Source: Bisporella sp. PMI_857
Lineage: Eukaryota; Ascomycota; Leotiomycetes; Helotiales; Helotiaceae
DNA: 64,000 nt
Assembly (NCBI GenBank): GCA_021307315.1
Contig: JAJSPD010000097.1
Location: 85,171-149,170, forward strand
Direction of reading: 5' to 3'
Below the pieces are notes generated by a model. That model ran no database searches, was not told where the DNA came from, and was given only the letters and a program-made list of their open reading frames with translations. A program made the translations under genes and the position numbers. Of the stretch, positions 24,562 through 36,388 are shown in pieces (position 1 is the stretch's first letter; every line of letters begins with the position of its first letter).

Positions 24562-26059
24562 TCAGGGGAGCAGCGTGAGGAAAAGCGACTTCGGCTTCTT
24601 CCTTCCGACCAAATTCGCAGCACATAAGAATCCAGATCCGACCAGCAAAGCCACTCCCGAAAAAATCTGTGCGTACTCATATGCTCCGCCGTTCATCTGA
24701 ATTAGTTGCCCAGCAATCGGTGGACCTGTCAGCACCGCGAAGCTGACAATTGTAAACACCATCCCCATCCTTGTGCCCGCCATTCTTAAATCGGTCGTCA
24801 GAGAACTTAACGTTGCAGGGAACAAACTTTGGATTGCGGCACCGACAAATCCATAGACGACAGTCCAAACATATAGGCCACCTTGAGACATGACCCCTAT
24901 CCAAGCAAAAGATAGGCCAGAGCTGACAAGAGCGACTGGGATGAGCGTATTTAAGGGGCCAAACCACCGGTCCGCAAAATAGTTCGGGATGGTACGTCCA
25001 AGTACCCCTACACCATTCAAGACAATCAGGAGATTGATAGACTCCGTATACGGGAGGCCAATTATTGACCTTGCAAATGAACCCAAGTAATAATAAGCAA
25101 AATATACTCCCCAATAGTTCTGCGTCACGTTAGCATTTGCTTTTATCTCTCTACCTTTCTCGGAACATACGAAAAACATCCCCGTCGCGAATAAAACGTA
25201 AGTCATCTCTTTAAAGCTCTTCCAATCAATCAGCGCACCGGTTGTCCTCGGTGGCATTCGGACTTTGATACCAAGATTGCAGATCAAGAATAAAGCTAAT
25301 TGGACAAACCCTAAAGTCCTCATCGTCCAAGCAAATCCGATCTTGGGAAGTAATTGTTGCACCATGGCTGGAAATACCATTCCCCCGGTTGCACCGCCCG
25401 CCGCCGCAATTCCAATTGCCAAGCTCCTTTTCTTAGTGAAATACGTGCTTAACAAGCTCATGCTCGGGCAAAACAAACACCCGTTTCCTAATCCACAGCA
25501 AACTCCTTGGGCAAGGAATAGTTGCCAGTATTGGGTAGATAAGGCGCTCATAAAAAGCCCGAGGACCGCAAGAAATGAACCTGTGAGAAACACTGGCCGG
25601 AAATAACCCGCGTCTGTGAGTCTTCCGGTGAACGTGCCGACGAAAAAGAGGAGAAAAACCTGAACGCTCCCTATCCAAGAGATTGCGCTGGGGGAACGAT
25701 CGAAGGCCGTTACGTAGTATGTCTGGAAGACGCCAAAAGAGTTTATAGAGCCCCATGTATTCATTATGACGAGATGGCTGAGGCCGGCTTGAATCATATT
25801 AGTACATGGTCTTTACACGCAGCGAATCTCACGCCGCCAACGGCAATCTGCTTTCCCAACTTCAAGAGCATCCCCAACGCCGTGGCAGAGAAGAGGAGAG
25901 CAAATACGCACCCTGCACCCAGCCACTCCATCCACCGTCAGGAGGCGGGCTTGCCTCCTTCGAACTACCCTTTGTTCTCATTATCCTTAGTTGGACTTCT
26001 AAGCCTCTGCCGACCCTTCCTTGCGAACCTACCTCCGAACAGATCACCTCGTCCGGCAT
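24562..26059 (-). CDS. MFS transporter, monocarboxylate-porter (MCT/MCH) type
   Basis: Three exons: 26059-25912, 25787-25171 and 25119-24562, giving 440 aa. The second intron (51 nt, gtatgt...gctaac...gcag) is in frame without stops, so an unspliced reading looks like coding sequence. The N-terminal PPPDGGWSGWVQ box and the first helix NTWGSINSFGVFQTYY are the signature of the fungal monocarboxylate/riboflavin porter-like branch of the major facilitator superfamily. About twelve hydrophobic helices are visible, with GLGNGCLFCPSMSLLSTYFTKKRSLAIG in the middle. It acts in the plasma membrane (or vacuole); the substrate is not predictable. The gene shares the region with the glucosyltransferase, oxidase and regulator and may export or import a related metabolite. 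Confidence 0.92.
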
Positions 26060-29000
26060 CTGGCATCACCCGTTAGGATGTATATCAACATGTCCTTTAT
26101 TCTTGAAAAGTTGTTCGTCGGGAGGTGTTCGTAAGGATTGGATCTCGAGAGGTTTTATTGAGCGATATTGGAGAAAATATTTGGCCACCAGTTCCTTTTA
26201 CGATCACCAAATCGTTCGGCCGTTTTCGGGAGCCATAAACAAAGTGGGATTGAATGGTACTGCCTGCTTCCATAGCCATGTGGTCAATTAGGTATAACAT
26301 GATAGAATTGAGATGGACCGGGGAAAGAGAAGCCATACTCCGAATTTTCGGCATTTCGGAAAGTGTCAATAGTGGTCAACGCAGGCGAATCTTGCTCATT
26401 CCCACACATCGTAAACTCGCTAAACGCTTGAGATAGTTTGTTCATTTAGTATTGGATTGAAAATGCTATGTGCAATTAACACCTAATCAGTAATCTAAAT
26501 GAAGCTTAACCCAGGTTCCATTCTCTACTTTTATGTTCGCTTCTTAACAATGCTTGCCCCACCAGCCAGATCGCACGCATAGCGTATGCTTGCTTGTTTA
26601 TGTGCCTTACGGTTCGCCAGAATGGTCCCTACTCAGCGATGGCTTTGGCGGCGAGGGCAACGGCGAACCCCGGCGCCGGCTCTCGATAGCGTACGGTAAG
26701 GCGCTTGCACGGCTTTATATTTTCTGTTCTCATCCCTCGGTCTTTCAAAACAATTAGCGCCGGAACATCCTCTGCGGAGTTCACCGAGATGCAGCAGCCG
26801 ATCTTTTACTTCCAGCTGTTAGGCGCATATCGTCAAAGTCCCTTTTAGCAACCCTGTCAAAAGTCGTGTATGAAGCCAACTTCAAACTGACAACTCCTTT
26901 CAACGACAATCGCCGTTCTGGTATTCGCGACAACCAGCGTGTCTTGGTACTGCTGAGTCAGGTCTCCTTTCTCACCGATCGAAGCATGACATGCAATTGC
27001 AACCAAGACCTCTTGATGCTTCTAGATCAAGTTTGCCTTCTCCCTTCTGCACTTTCCCCACAACTTGCTGAGCAGAAGGAAGAATCGACCTTACTTCAAA
27101 TGATATTGTACGCGACTAATCAAATGTCAACAAGGTCTCGAATTGGCCCTTAAAGGATGTGCCGAAGAAAGGTCTAGAGATAATAAAATGGATTTGCAAG
27201 GCTAAAAGAAGCAGGAAATAAAAGCGTAGCAAGTTATTACGAGGATGGTGAAGACGCTTTGAAACATGTTGATGGGGAAGTAAAATGGCATATTTTCCAC
27301 TGTATAATAACTGTCATTAAGGAGCAACAAACATATAGTTCACCTGATATATCAAACGATCTAACACCCACAAGAATGGAATCGCAATAGCGGATTCATG
27401 GGCCGTCGTTACCATTCATAATTCTTACGGATCGCTTGTCTCAATTCACCGACATTAGTCGAACCCCAAAAGCCACAGCCCATTCATGACGGCGTGGGAT
27501 TGCTATATAAATAGCTGCAGGCCGCGAGCACCCTCCAGGCATCACCGATACCCAATTTCCAACCTACCTCCTTGTTACGCACTTGCACCTACAATCCGAC
27601 AAAATAGCCCGAGCAGGACGTGTATAAAACCTCGAACATCCCACTCGTGCCTCTCGATATACTAAAAACAGCTTTGGTCGGCGTTCGCAAATCATATGTG
27701 GTTTGCACGCCAACTCCTCATCTCCCGACATAACCCTCTGTCTCATATTTTGTGCTTCAGATTCTGGAAAAGGTCCGCTTGTTCCTGACAAAACATCAAA
27801 ACCGAGACGCTGGTCGCAGTTCCTGTATCATGATTTGCCGGATCACTCTTCCTCGATTAGTGCCCACCACGAACCGTTCCTTATATGATCCAAGTGCCGA
27901 ATCTTCAGCCTGAGATCTGTCAGGAGTATAGGAAGAGCGGATGAAAGGTATCATGGGTGTTGGTGGTATTACTATCGAGCCTGGATTTACCATAGCATTT
28001 GGAATTGCGCCACGCGATGGATTTGCAGATAGATCTTGGACAAACCCCGAGTCGACGAAAGAGTGGGAAGGGATCCACGCCTTGGATTCTTTGGCGAACC
28101 CCGGGTCGCTGGCAGCGCTTAGGGAGGATACATTGGTCTCCTTGGCAAGCCGCATGTTTTTGGTCGAATGAAAGTTGCCTCTGGGGAACTGGCTTGAGAA
28201 ATCGAGGACTGTGCTTTGGAGAAAACGGCCTTCTCAATCAAGCATTAGAGAGGCTTTGAGTCGCTATTGATGTTAGACACTGTAGTGAGAATTTGTGGCT
28301 TGCAAAGATCGTATAGCTAACCTGAAGACGAAGAGACCAAAAGGGAACTGCTACAGAGGCGAAGGCGGGGCAATAATCTCAGTGAGGGCACCAGTAGATA
28401 CCGGGACCCTTCCTGTAGCCGCGCCCTGCCATATTATGTGAGCCAGAAATCTGTTTGCTATCGATAGGTAGACTTTCGTGAATCGTAAGACGATAGATGT
28501 CTTAGACAGCCGGTGATGACATTTACATTGACAAGACCCTAAATTATATAGGAGCCAGTGCCAATGCTAAAACGGTACCTTGCCTGGGTATGAGAGCAGG
28601 GTTATATACTAGTTCAGAGCACCTTCTGCCGTTTATTTGTTGCGAAACGTAAGTTTTTGCAGCGGTCCAAACTGGAAGCAAGCCAGAGGCTACTTGTGAA
28701 ACAACAAATACCGGTATGCTGAGTTCACTTTCACTCAATATTTATTAGCGTGTCTTACATACAAGATAAATTATTCAGCGATTGTTGCAGGTCAGACAAT
28801 CGGGGTTCAACGAAGAACATCATAATGCGTGTATATGCTTGGCGATATCGCTTAACTCAGGGGCAGCCTCTGCACTCCAGAATATATAGGGAAGTGCACA
28901 ACGTATAGTGCATAACGTATTTATTTATTGAGAGTAAAGTATGCGAAGTAGATGTTATATTGAGTTACATGTATTTAAGAAAATGAGGAGGTCCCTGTGA

Positions 29001-29531
29001 CGATTGACGAAGTATTTGACAAGATTCAATTTGTTTTTTTGTCACGAATTCAAGCGATTTATCCCTCCGAAGGACAAGAGCTTATGGCTTTAACTCTTTT
29101 CTTAGAAAAGGCTTTATCACGCATTGCCTCTCACATTTAAAGAAAATTATTGTACAATGTGTTGTTTTATGAGATCGGGTCGTTGACCGTCCACTGCCAA
29201 GTCGGCTCTTTCAAGCCGATCCATTCAGCACTCGAGTTCCGAGCTGGTACGATGAATGACATCTCGGGTCACATCTTATTATCCAAACGCACCATCAATA
29301 AGTCTCCTACCTCATTCCCTCCTTAGAAAACTACAGCCGTTCATAGGTTCCCATAATCAATATAAAATAAGCACGGAGAAGAACTCACGATCACGCAATC
29401 CCATCTCAAAATTTGCTCAGCACCCCATTCTTCCACTCTTGCCACTCTTGTCATGCCAGCTATATCACAACAACTTCATCTTGTGTTTTCGTCATATAAA
29501 ACGCATACACTTGTGTCTGGAAAAATTACTC
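26060..29531. other. Long intergenic stretch
   Basis: About 3.5 kb without a gene I can support. The longest minus-strand frame (28155-27796, 119 codons; rich in Ser, Pro and Arg) is followed by another at 27791-27564 in a different frame. Together they could be a small or lineage-specific gene, but no domain or splice logic supports it. No repeat or RNA gene recognised. Confidence 0.35.
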
Positions 29532-30962
29532 ATGTCGCCCACCGTAACTGAAATCACTCAAGTCACGCCGACGGCGCGGCCGCCTCCCGGCCAGCCGGAC
29601 ATACAATATGCCCCGGACCACGAGAAGTGGCAAGCCCGGGCCGCCCGTCGGAAGGCAACTGAGGACTTACCGGCGACGTTACCGGATGGGTTTCCCGAGC
29701 AGTTGAGCGGTCCGATGGTTTGGGATGGGAAAACTGTTGCTCAGGAGTATGAATGGGTCTATGCCTTGAATGAGGCGCAATTAGCCGAGATTGAAGAGGC
29801 TTTGAAACATTTCAAGTGTAAAACTGATCCTTCAACTGTCCTGAGGGATGTTTCTAATAGATCCAATAGCACTGGGTATCTCTCATACACATATTACGCC
29901 ACAGGCTTTCCCGCTTCCCACCCTCCACCCTGAGCTCCGTCGTCTCAGCGACGAGCTACACAACGGGCATGGCTTCTTCGTCATTCGAGGTCTTGATCCT
30001 GACGCACATACCCGCGAAGAGAACGTTATCATCTACGTTGGGCTTTCCGTGCATATCGCTCCCCAGCTCGGACGCCAAGATCACAAATTCGATGGCCGGC
30101 CCGCTGATGTGCTGCTGGCTCATATTAAGAACCTCAGCTCGTCGAAAGATAATGCTTCCATAGGCAGCCCCGCTTACACGACCGACAAGCAAGTCTTCCA
30201 CACCGATTCTGGGGACATCGTGAGTTTGTTTGCGCTGGAGACGAGTGCGCAAGGTGGCGCGAGTAAGATTGCTAGTACGTGGAGGGTATATAACGAGATC
30301 GCGCGCACTCGTCCTGATTTGATCCATACCTTAACACAGCCTTGGCCTTATGAGGTGTATGTACTTCTTCTCTTCACTTAAATGCGGTCTGAGATAACAC
30401 ATTCCAGCTTTGAAAAAGCAGAGAAACAGTACACTCTTCGCCCGCTGATGTATCACTTCCCAGCAACTTCATCTGCCCCAGAGCGTATCTCTCTGCAATA
30501 TGGTCGCCGCTACTTTGTTGGGTTCGGCGCGCTCCCACGCTCATCTGATATCCCACTTATCACCGAAGCACAGGCTGAGGCCCTCGATACCCTGCACTTC
30601 CTGGGTGAGAAATTTGGAATCGCAACGGATTTCCAGAAGGGCGATATTCAGTACGTGAATAATCTAAGCTTATTCCACGCTCGTGATGGCTTCAAGGACA
30701 CCGAAGAGAAGACATAAGTTCTGGACCTTTCGCCCTGCCCACATACTATGTCTTGAATAAAAATAAAAATTATCGATACTGATGAGAGTAATGCAACAGG
30801 AGACATCTTATGAGACTATGGCTCCGAGATCCTGAGAACGCATGGCGGACGCCTGATGTGTTGAAGCAAAGATGGGCACAGATTTATGAGGGTATCACGC
30901 CGGAGGCTTCGGTATTGCCTCTGGAACCGTTTATCAGAAGCGCAGGAAACAAAGCTCGGTAA
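29532..30962 (+). pseudogene. TauD/TfdA-type Fe(II)/2-oxoglutarate dioxygenase with broken splice donor
   Basis: Four exons fit the family: 29532-29817, 29870-30356, 30408-30713 and 30800-30962 (413 aa if all are joined). The iron-binding HTD of VFHTDSGDIVSLFAL lies in exon 2. The distal His and the 2-oxoglutarate-binding Arg lie in exon 4 (RHLMRLWLRDPEN). Introns 1 and 2 have good GT donors (gtaaaa, gtatgt). The third intron begins ATAAGT instead of GTAAGT at 30714. Joining there restores EEKTRHLMRLW perfectly, but with AT the intron is retained and a stop follows at 30715-30717. The encoded protein would then lose its catalytic His and Arg. Related enzymes oxidise sulfonates, phenoxyacetates or secondary metabolites. 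The gene may be inactive, mis-sequenced or spliced by a rare route. Confidence 0.85.
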
Positions 30963-31911
30963 CCCATTGAGTTTAAAGTTTGGAAGGAATTGAATATGAT
31001 GGTAACACGAAAAAAGACGTATTTGTGTACAAGATGAAATATGCACCACTAGGCAAGAAATGCAAAATTATTCAGTTCCTTTGGTGGGAATGGGATCTAG
31101 GTGGAGTGTTGTGTTTGTAATAATCCGAGCCGCCGCGAGGATTTATTGACTGTCTAGGACTTTTTGGCATTTAATAAATTCAACCAAGGAAGAGGGAAGG
31201 TTATCATTGTAGATTCAGAAGCAGCCCGAAAGGAATATCCCCATAAGGAAAGATCTGTAGGCCTACCGTTTTCAGGGATCGCGAACTGACCTATTTTTTC
31301 ATGGACAACGGCATACCTTTCGGGGTCTCAAGACAGACAGCAACCATTCCCGAGATCAAAACATAAGTAGAGGATGCCTTTCCAGCCGCTAAAAGCCCCT
31401 TGATCAGAGGGCACGAGTGTTACAAACGTTTGGACAAGCTTATCCTTTATGAATTGATTTTAACGTTGCAGGAAAGTGGAAATTGCACAATGTTGCCAAT
31501 ATGGTTAAAAGACATGAAAATAAAAAAGGCTGATAGCAACTCCTTTAAACACTCTTTGTGGTCCCGAAACAGGAATCACCCTCATGATCCACAATGGGGA
31601 ACAGAACAGGATACCGGCCAGTTTTATATAAAGCATGGTCATGGTGGAGATTGAAGCCCACTCAAATTGTCCATCAGATTCACTGGGTTCAAATACGATA
31701 TTCCAATACACCACTGAACTTACGTGCACCTTGATAGCCACTATAGCAGGAAGGAGACAGCAAGAAAAGCAGGAACGCGACCGGCCCAGAAATCCCAGGC
31801 ACGATATCTTGGCAGTAAAACATCCCCTCCATCCCCGCCTCTACCAGTGAATGAAAATCGCCCTATCCCTCCAACCACTTTGATCAAGAGATTGCACGAG
31901 AAAAAACAAAA
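30963..31911. other. Intergenic stretch
   Basis: No domain-bearing frame. The small overlapping frames around 31400-31850 have no support. The right edge holds the promoter of the cofactor A gene. Confidence 0.4.
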
Positions 31912-32389
31912 ATGGCACCGCCTACCCCCTCGCAATCGCGACGAATGCCCTTCACCGGCTCGTCAAAGAAGAAGCATCCTACCATAAAGAGCTCACGCAG
32001 CAGGAGGCGCGTCTCGCGAAGGCGCTCGAAAGTTCCGACGCAGACGAGAACAAGGAGTTTACCTTGAAGCAGGAGGTTCGTGTTCCTCAATATTAATGTC
32101 TCTACTTTTTATGCCTTTCTGCCACGTCTGCGAAAGCTACGATGCGGTGTGCGCGGATCTGCTTGCGCAAAGAGGGTTACGCGGGTTAAAGGAGGCATGG
32201 CTAACTGTGGTGCAGAGAGCCGCGATCGAGGAAACGAAAGCCGTGTTCCCGCCTTTGCGGGAGAGGATCGAGGCCGCGACGCAGAAGCTTGAGGATAAGG
32301 TTGCGGATGGGGATGGTGCGCCTGAGGAGGTTGAAAAGGCCAAGGAGATTATTGCCCTTGCGAAGGAATCGGCCAAGGGTGAGCGATGA
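31912..32389 (+). pseudogene. RBL2: Tubulin-binding cofactor A with one-base frameshift
   Basis: ATG at 31912 encodes MAPPTP, the usual fungal cofactor A start. The next residues LAIATNALHRLVKEEASYHKE are found one frame over. A single missing C in the run at 31925-31929 explains the shift: with it, exon 1 (31912-32075) is exactly 55 codons and joins at KQE|RAAIEETKAVFPPLRER in exon 2 (32216-32389), giving 112 aa, the normal family size. The 140-nt intron runs gttcgt...ctaac...gtgcag. Cofactor A (Rbl2 in yeast) is a small three-helix chaperone that holds beta-tubulin in the cytosol during tubulin folding. As written, the ATG frame ends after about 50 residues. This may be a homopolymer error rather than real loss. 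Confidence 0.85.
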
Positions 32390-32666
32390 ACCGTTTTAGT
32401 GGATATATAGGTTATGGGCATGGTACGTGTTATGCATGAATGGAGTTTTGGCGTGGAGCTACAAGGAGGTTACCATCAGTATTTTCGTGAAAGCGTGGAA
32501 GTGAATATGGAGGTATGGGGATAAGGAATGATACCCAAAATATAGACTGGTTGTCACAAGCAATGATGCAAAGACCCAATATGAAGAAAGGGTATCTGTG
32601 CTTTTTCTATAGTATATTATCTTATACATATGGCCATGGCTCATTGCTATCTGTGTGTAGATGCCA
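32390..32666. other. Convergent 3' spacer
   Basis: 277 bp between the 3' ends of the cofactor A gene (plus) and the THO subunit gene (minus). Nothing else seen. Confidence 0.5.
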
Positions 32667-33746
32667 TCATGTGGTGTCCATCTTGTCTTCAGTTTCATCC
32701 TCAGGGACCTCTCCCTCGCTATCAGATTGGTCATCATCCACAGGTCCGTCAACAGTAACCAAAGGCGTTTCCGATACCTCAGCAGATTCAGCCATTGGAG
32801 TATCCACTACGCTATCAACTTTCATGTTCTCATCAGGAGCCGGCACATCCTCCTCCATGCGGCGCTCAGTAGGAGTAGGTGATGGCGCTCTGCTGTTCGA
32901 CCTACTCCCAGCCCTTGAGAGCACACTTGTAACAGCAGATCGAGGCTTCAACCCAGCATTTGAATTATCCCCAGTATGTTCATCAGGTCGCGGTGTCCCA
33001 TTCCCGCCAGTGTAATTCGGAGTGCGCCCGCCATGCTGAGAATCCTCCCCAACCTCTCCATCCTCCTCTCCACCGTCCATCCCTTCCCTTCTTTCCACTT
33101 CTTCTTTCTCATCTCTGATCAGCCGCCGCAATTGCATACCCTCCTCTACTATTCTTCCAAACTGCTCCCTCCTCTCCTTCCACGTCTCTCCATATGTAAG
33201 ACTCTCCCTCTCAAGCTCCCTGCACTCCTCCTCCAGCTTCAGCAGATTGATCCGCTGCTCATCCCTCGGCTTCAACGCCTTATTATTCGTGATTTTCTCC
33301 GCCAGCTTGTCAAACTTCTTCCTCTGCTCCAGCGTCGCCTTTGCCGCCTCGAGCTGTATCCTCAATTGCGCGGTGCTATCCCTGACCGCCTGCGCCGTTT
33401 CTAGAATTCTCTCCTTGTCGGCCCTGTACCGTTCGCGTTCCTGCTCGTTGCTATTTTGTAGAAATTGGATGCGCGCGATGCTGGAGTCGAAGGCTGCAAA
33501 ATCGAGCAGGACATCCTCACGGAATTGACGCCGCTCGTCTGCGATCTTCTGTATTTCAATTTCTTGAGAGCTTTCTTGGGCGGGATCGGGAGGAGGAGTT
33601 GGGAGTTTGCTAGGTGCTGAGAGAAGAGAGCCAGGTGTAAGGAGGCGTTTCGTGATTCTTTTAAAAGGTTTTTCTTCGACGTTGAGGAGGCGCAGCTTGT
33701 GGAGCTCGTCTTCTTCGCGCTGCTCGAGGATCTGGAAGGAGGCCAT
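32667..33746 (-). CDS. THOC7: THO complex subunit 7-like protein (mRNA export)
   Basis: Single exon, 359 aa. I start at the ATG at 33746 (MASFQILEQREEDEL), since the longer open frame upstream has no ATG-led family match. The N-terminal half is the THOC7/Mft1 coiled-coil domain: FKRITKRLLTP, then long heptad-like helices through EQRKKFDKLAEKITNNKALKPRDEQ, then LEREY-like LERESLTYGETWKERREQFG. The C-terminal third is disordered, Ser/Pro-rich and strongly acidic (DDDQSDSEGEVPEDETEDK), as is common in filamentous fungi. THO, within TREX, couples transcription elongation to mRNA packaging and export in the nucleus. It is convergent with the cofactor A gene. Confidence 0.9.
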   Translation of the reverse strand: MASFQILEQREEDELHKLRLLNVEEKPFKRITKRLLTPGSLLSAPSKLPTPPPDPAQESSQEIEIQKIADERRQFREDVLLDFAAFDSSIARIQFLQNSNEQERERYRADKERILETAQAVRDSTAQLRIQLEAAKATLEQRKKFDKLAEKITNNKALKPRDEQRINLLKLEEECRELERESLTYGETWKERREQFGRIVEEGMQLRRLIRDEKEEVERREGMDGGEEDGEVGEDSQHGGRTPNYTGGNGTPRPDEHTGDNSNAGLKPRSAVTSVLSRAGSRSNSRAPSPTPTERRMEEDVPAPDENMKVDSVVDTPMAESAEVSETPLVTVDGPVDDDQSDSEGEVPEDETEDKMDTT

Positions 33747-36388
33747 CTTGTGGTTTGTTGTCCAAATTGTGAAGTGAAGAGGTATAAACTTGTTGAACGC
33801 GTTCTTCAAGCACTTCCCAAGGCGAGTTGAGGTTCATATTAATCACGTGGTATCCACTATCATCAGCCCAGCCTATTTTGATCAAACGCTTTGAATGCCA
33901 TCATGCTTAGAACATATCAATCCTTCCATTCGCATGCAATATTTCCAAAGAGCGAGTTCCGTTCTGTCATACTGATCAGAACCGCTTAAAGGCCACACAA
34001 TATCGTGTTCAGTCCTCAATTAACTGTTGTGATTGCGCGCTCTGCTTGCTTCTCTACTTCCAAAACTTAGTCAGGCAGGCAGCCTTTGCAAATTCCATTA
34101 AAAAGAAGAATCTTTATACGTCTTCCTTTTAAACCAGAGAAAATTTCATAAGCATCAGTTGTTTCCTATTAGTCATGTGTAGCAATATTCAAAACAAGCC
34201 ACTGAATCTAATTCGCCAAGGGCGGACTGTGTTGGTGGAGAAGTCATCTTTCTGGTGCCTGCATTTCTATAATGTGGGCGAAGTCTAGCGTCCTTGAAGT
34301 CTGGATATGGCCAGTAAAGATGGTTTGGACTTTGTCATGAAAAAGCTACGTTTTTTTCATCTTTTCTTCCCGATTTTGGTAGAAATATATACCATGAATC
34401 TACGCCAGTAAGCTGGAATAGAGGTAACACTTGCAGAAGGTCGGCTTGATGACCTATTCCATCTCGCTCGGATCGCGCCCCGGAGCCTATCCCCCTGAGC
34501 CATTATAGAGATTTGGATCCACGAATTGGCCAAGCGAAGGGAATTTGCTCGCTCTTTTATACAAGACTCTAGGGCAATCTCCAACAGGAACACCAAGGTC
34601 GCCAAAACTGTTGTTCATGTCACCAAAGGGAGATCTTCGGCATCGAGTGCTTGAGTCTTGGGGATGGAAAGGGAAGGAGTGCAGATTCCAATCAAACGGC
34701 ATTTGCTTTACCCTAAGCAGCTCTCAGATATCTCAACATGGAGTTCTCAAATTTTACAGGCACTGAAATCACCACTTTAGACGTGCTCACAATAGGGCAA
34801 ACCACCATGGTAAGTCTTCCCAATTCAAGAAAATCCGCTTAGGGTGGTCAATAGACCCATATGCTCGGTGTGTTTAGCCAATTCAACTTTCGTAGAACTA
34901 CGAATTAATAGAGAAGGGGTATTGGCATATAATTTCCAACATTGCCTCCATATCATAGATAAAGCTACTTTGTATACGCATCTCACGGCATTCCTCGCTT
35001 CTCGCAATCTGTATTTCAGGATGGGATTCCGGGATATGGAATATAGGAATGTCGATCTTAATGCGTGGACGAGTCCAGGTTGCAAGCATGCAGGATCTGA
35101 CGAAGTTATGCTATGATACGTAAACCTCAAGTACCCGGTCAAACTGAAATCACATATTCCATATGAGACCTCGAAACGACTTTGGTTTGATAGTGGTGTT
35201 GCAAAATGTACCAACTTCTTCATGTAGATCCAAAGTTATAATCTTGATATCCTTGATTCTTTGCCGCCTTGATAGACCTTTTCCTCAAATATAGTATGTT
35301 GCAGCTCTCCTTCAAGCATCGGGGCCGTAATTTAACACCTTCAAGCTCTAATGGAATCTTCTGGTCCCATCAATAAATAGCTCTGTCATTCAGTGCTTAT
35401 CAATCGTTTCTGAAAGTGCTTCATTCAGCCCTGTTGCTCCAGAACGTCATTGCTCACTTACCTGCCTTCAATTGGCATCTTGCCATTCGCAATTCTATCT
35501 CCTTCCATCTCGAAATGTGTAGCAACAAGTGCTTGAAATGTGAGTCGTCCTCGCAATTGTCTACTGTCTATGAACGCCGTCGTGCGCGATGGACGCCGTT
35601 GTGGTAGCAGATTTTGTTCGGCCAGCTCGATACTATTTTGCTGCCCAGTCTCCCCCTGTCTTGTCCACCGATACAAGTAACGGTACAAGCATAGCAAGGC
35701 TGGTGGGCCCGTGACAATCAAATTGATGATTGCGACCAGGGCTTCGGTGGATATTGCCATTGTCGTTGGGATCCCAAGCCTTATCTTCTATGGAAATGTC
35801 GAGACTTCTACAACTTGGATTCACAAGAGCCATCTTGTACTGTGGAGAACAAAATTATATACTTAGGCCAAGGTTAGAATCATAATGAACGAAATGCAGA
35901 TTTTTGCGAAGCCCTATCAACTTGAATTATCATGGCTCAGTTTATTTCGCATCATGAATCTTAATCCTGTTGCGTGTATATGCGGCTGCGATATGCAGAC
36001 TTTTATCCCCTCCAGTCGGAAGCATAATTGAGGCGGCTTAGCTAGTACGCGTAGAGCAGGGATAAGTTGTCGGGTACAGCTCGTGTGGTACGAAGCTAAG
36101 GATATGCAGAATTTTGTGTCGTCCTATCAGAACGTCAGATATGTAAAGCCAATCAACGAAAGTAAGATTTTTGCAACACCCAATCACATCTTGTCGAAGC
36201 TTTTCGCCCAGCATGATCCGTAAAGCCTCCAAGTCAACCTCACTTCTACCGACAACTTTTCTCATGATCCTTAAGTCTCAGATTCGAAGAAACATTTTGC
36301 ATAACAAGCACGCTTTGATCCTCTCTTTTGACAGTACGAAGTAACTAATTTTCTTACAATATCCAAAAGCCAGCCTCGTCTGCCCAGG
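33747..36388. other. Long stretch with only weak open frames
   Basis: The start region of the THO7 gene lies at the left edge. Frames at 34844-35116 (plus, 90 codons) and 35223-34825 (minus, 132 codons) overlap; the plus one has a protein-like composition (LAYNFQHCLHIID, WTSPGCKHAGSDEVML) and may be a remnant of a lineage-specific gene. A low-confidence small membrane-protein frame at 35760-35458 is listed separately. No RNA gene or repeat recognised. Confidence 0.35.
35458..35760 (-). CDS. Possible small single-pass membrane protein, unrecognised
   Basis: 100-codon frame starting MAISTEALVAIINLIV with one clear N-terminal hydrophobic helix (about residues 5-27), followed by the basic stretch RYLYRWTR and a polar tail. 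This TM-then-basic layout is common in short fungal hypothetical proteins that often sit near ankyrin/HET genes, but I recognise no family. No intron or partner is evident. It could be a chance frame. Confidence 0.25.
   Translation of the reverse strand: MAISTEALVAIINLIVTGPPALLCLYRYLYRWTRQGETGQQNSIELAEQNLLPQRRPSRTTAFIDSRQLRGRLTFQALVATHFEMEGDRIANGKMPIEGR

Noticed and set aside
25120..25170. MFS transporter with a 17-residue insertion
   Set aside because: The insertion has gtatgt, a gctaac branch point and cag, and removing it restores the family pattern; it is an in-frame intron.
27796..28155. 119-codon minus-strand frame
   Set aside because: Protein-like composition but no domain, neighbouring frames do not join by plausible introns; kept only as a note in the intergenic entry.
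34825..35223. 132-codon minus-strand and 90-codon plus-strand overlapping frames
   Set aside because: They overlap in opposite strands and neither has a recognised domain; a remnant gene is possible but unsupported.
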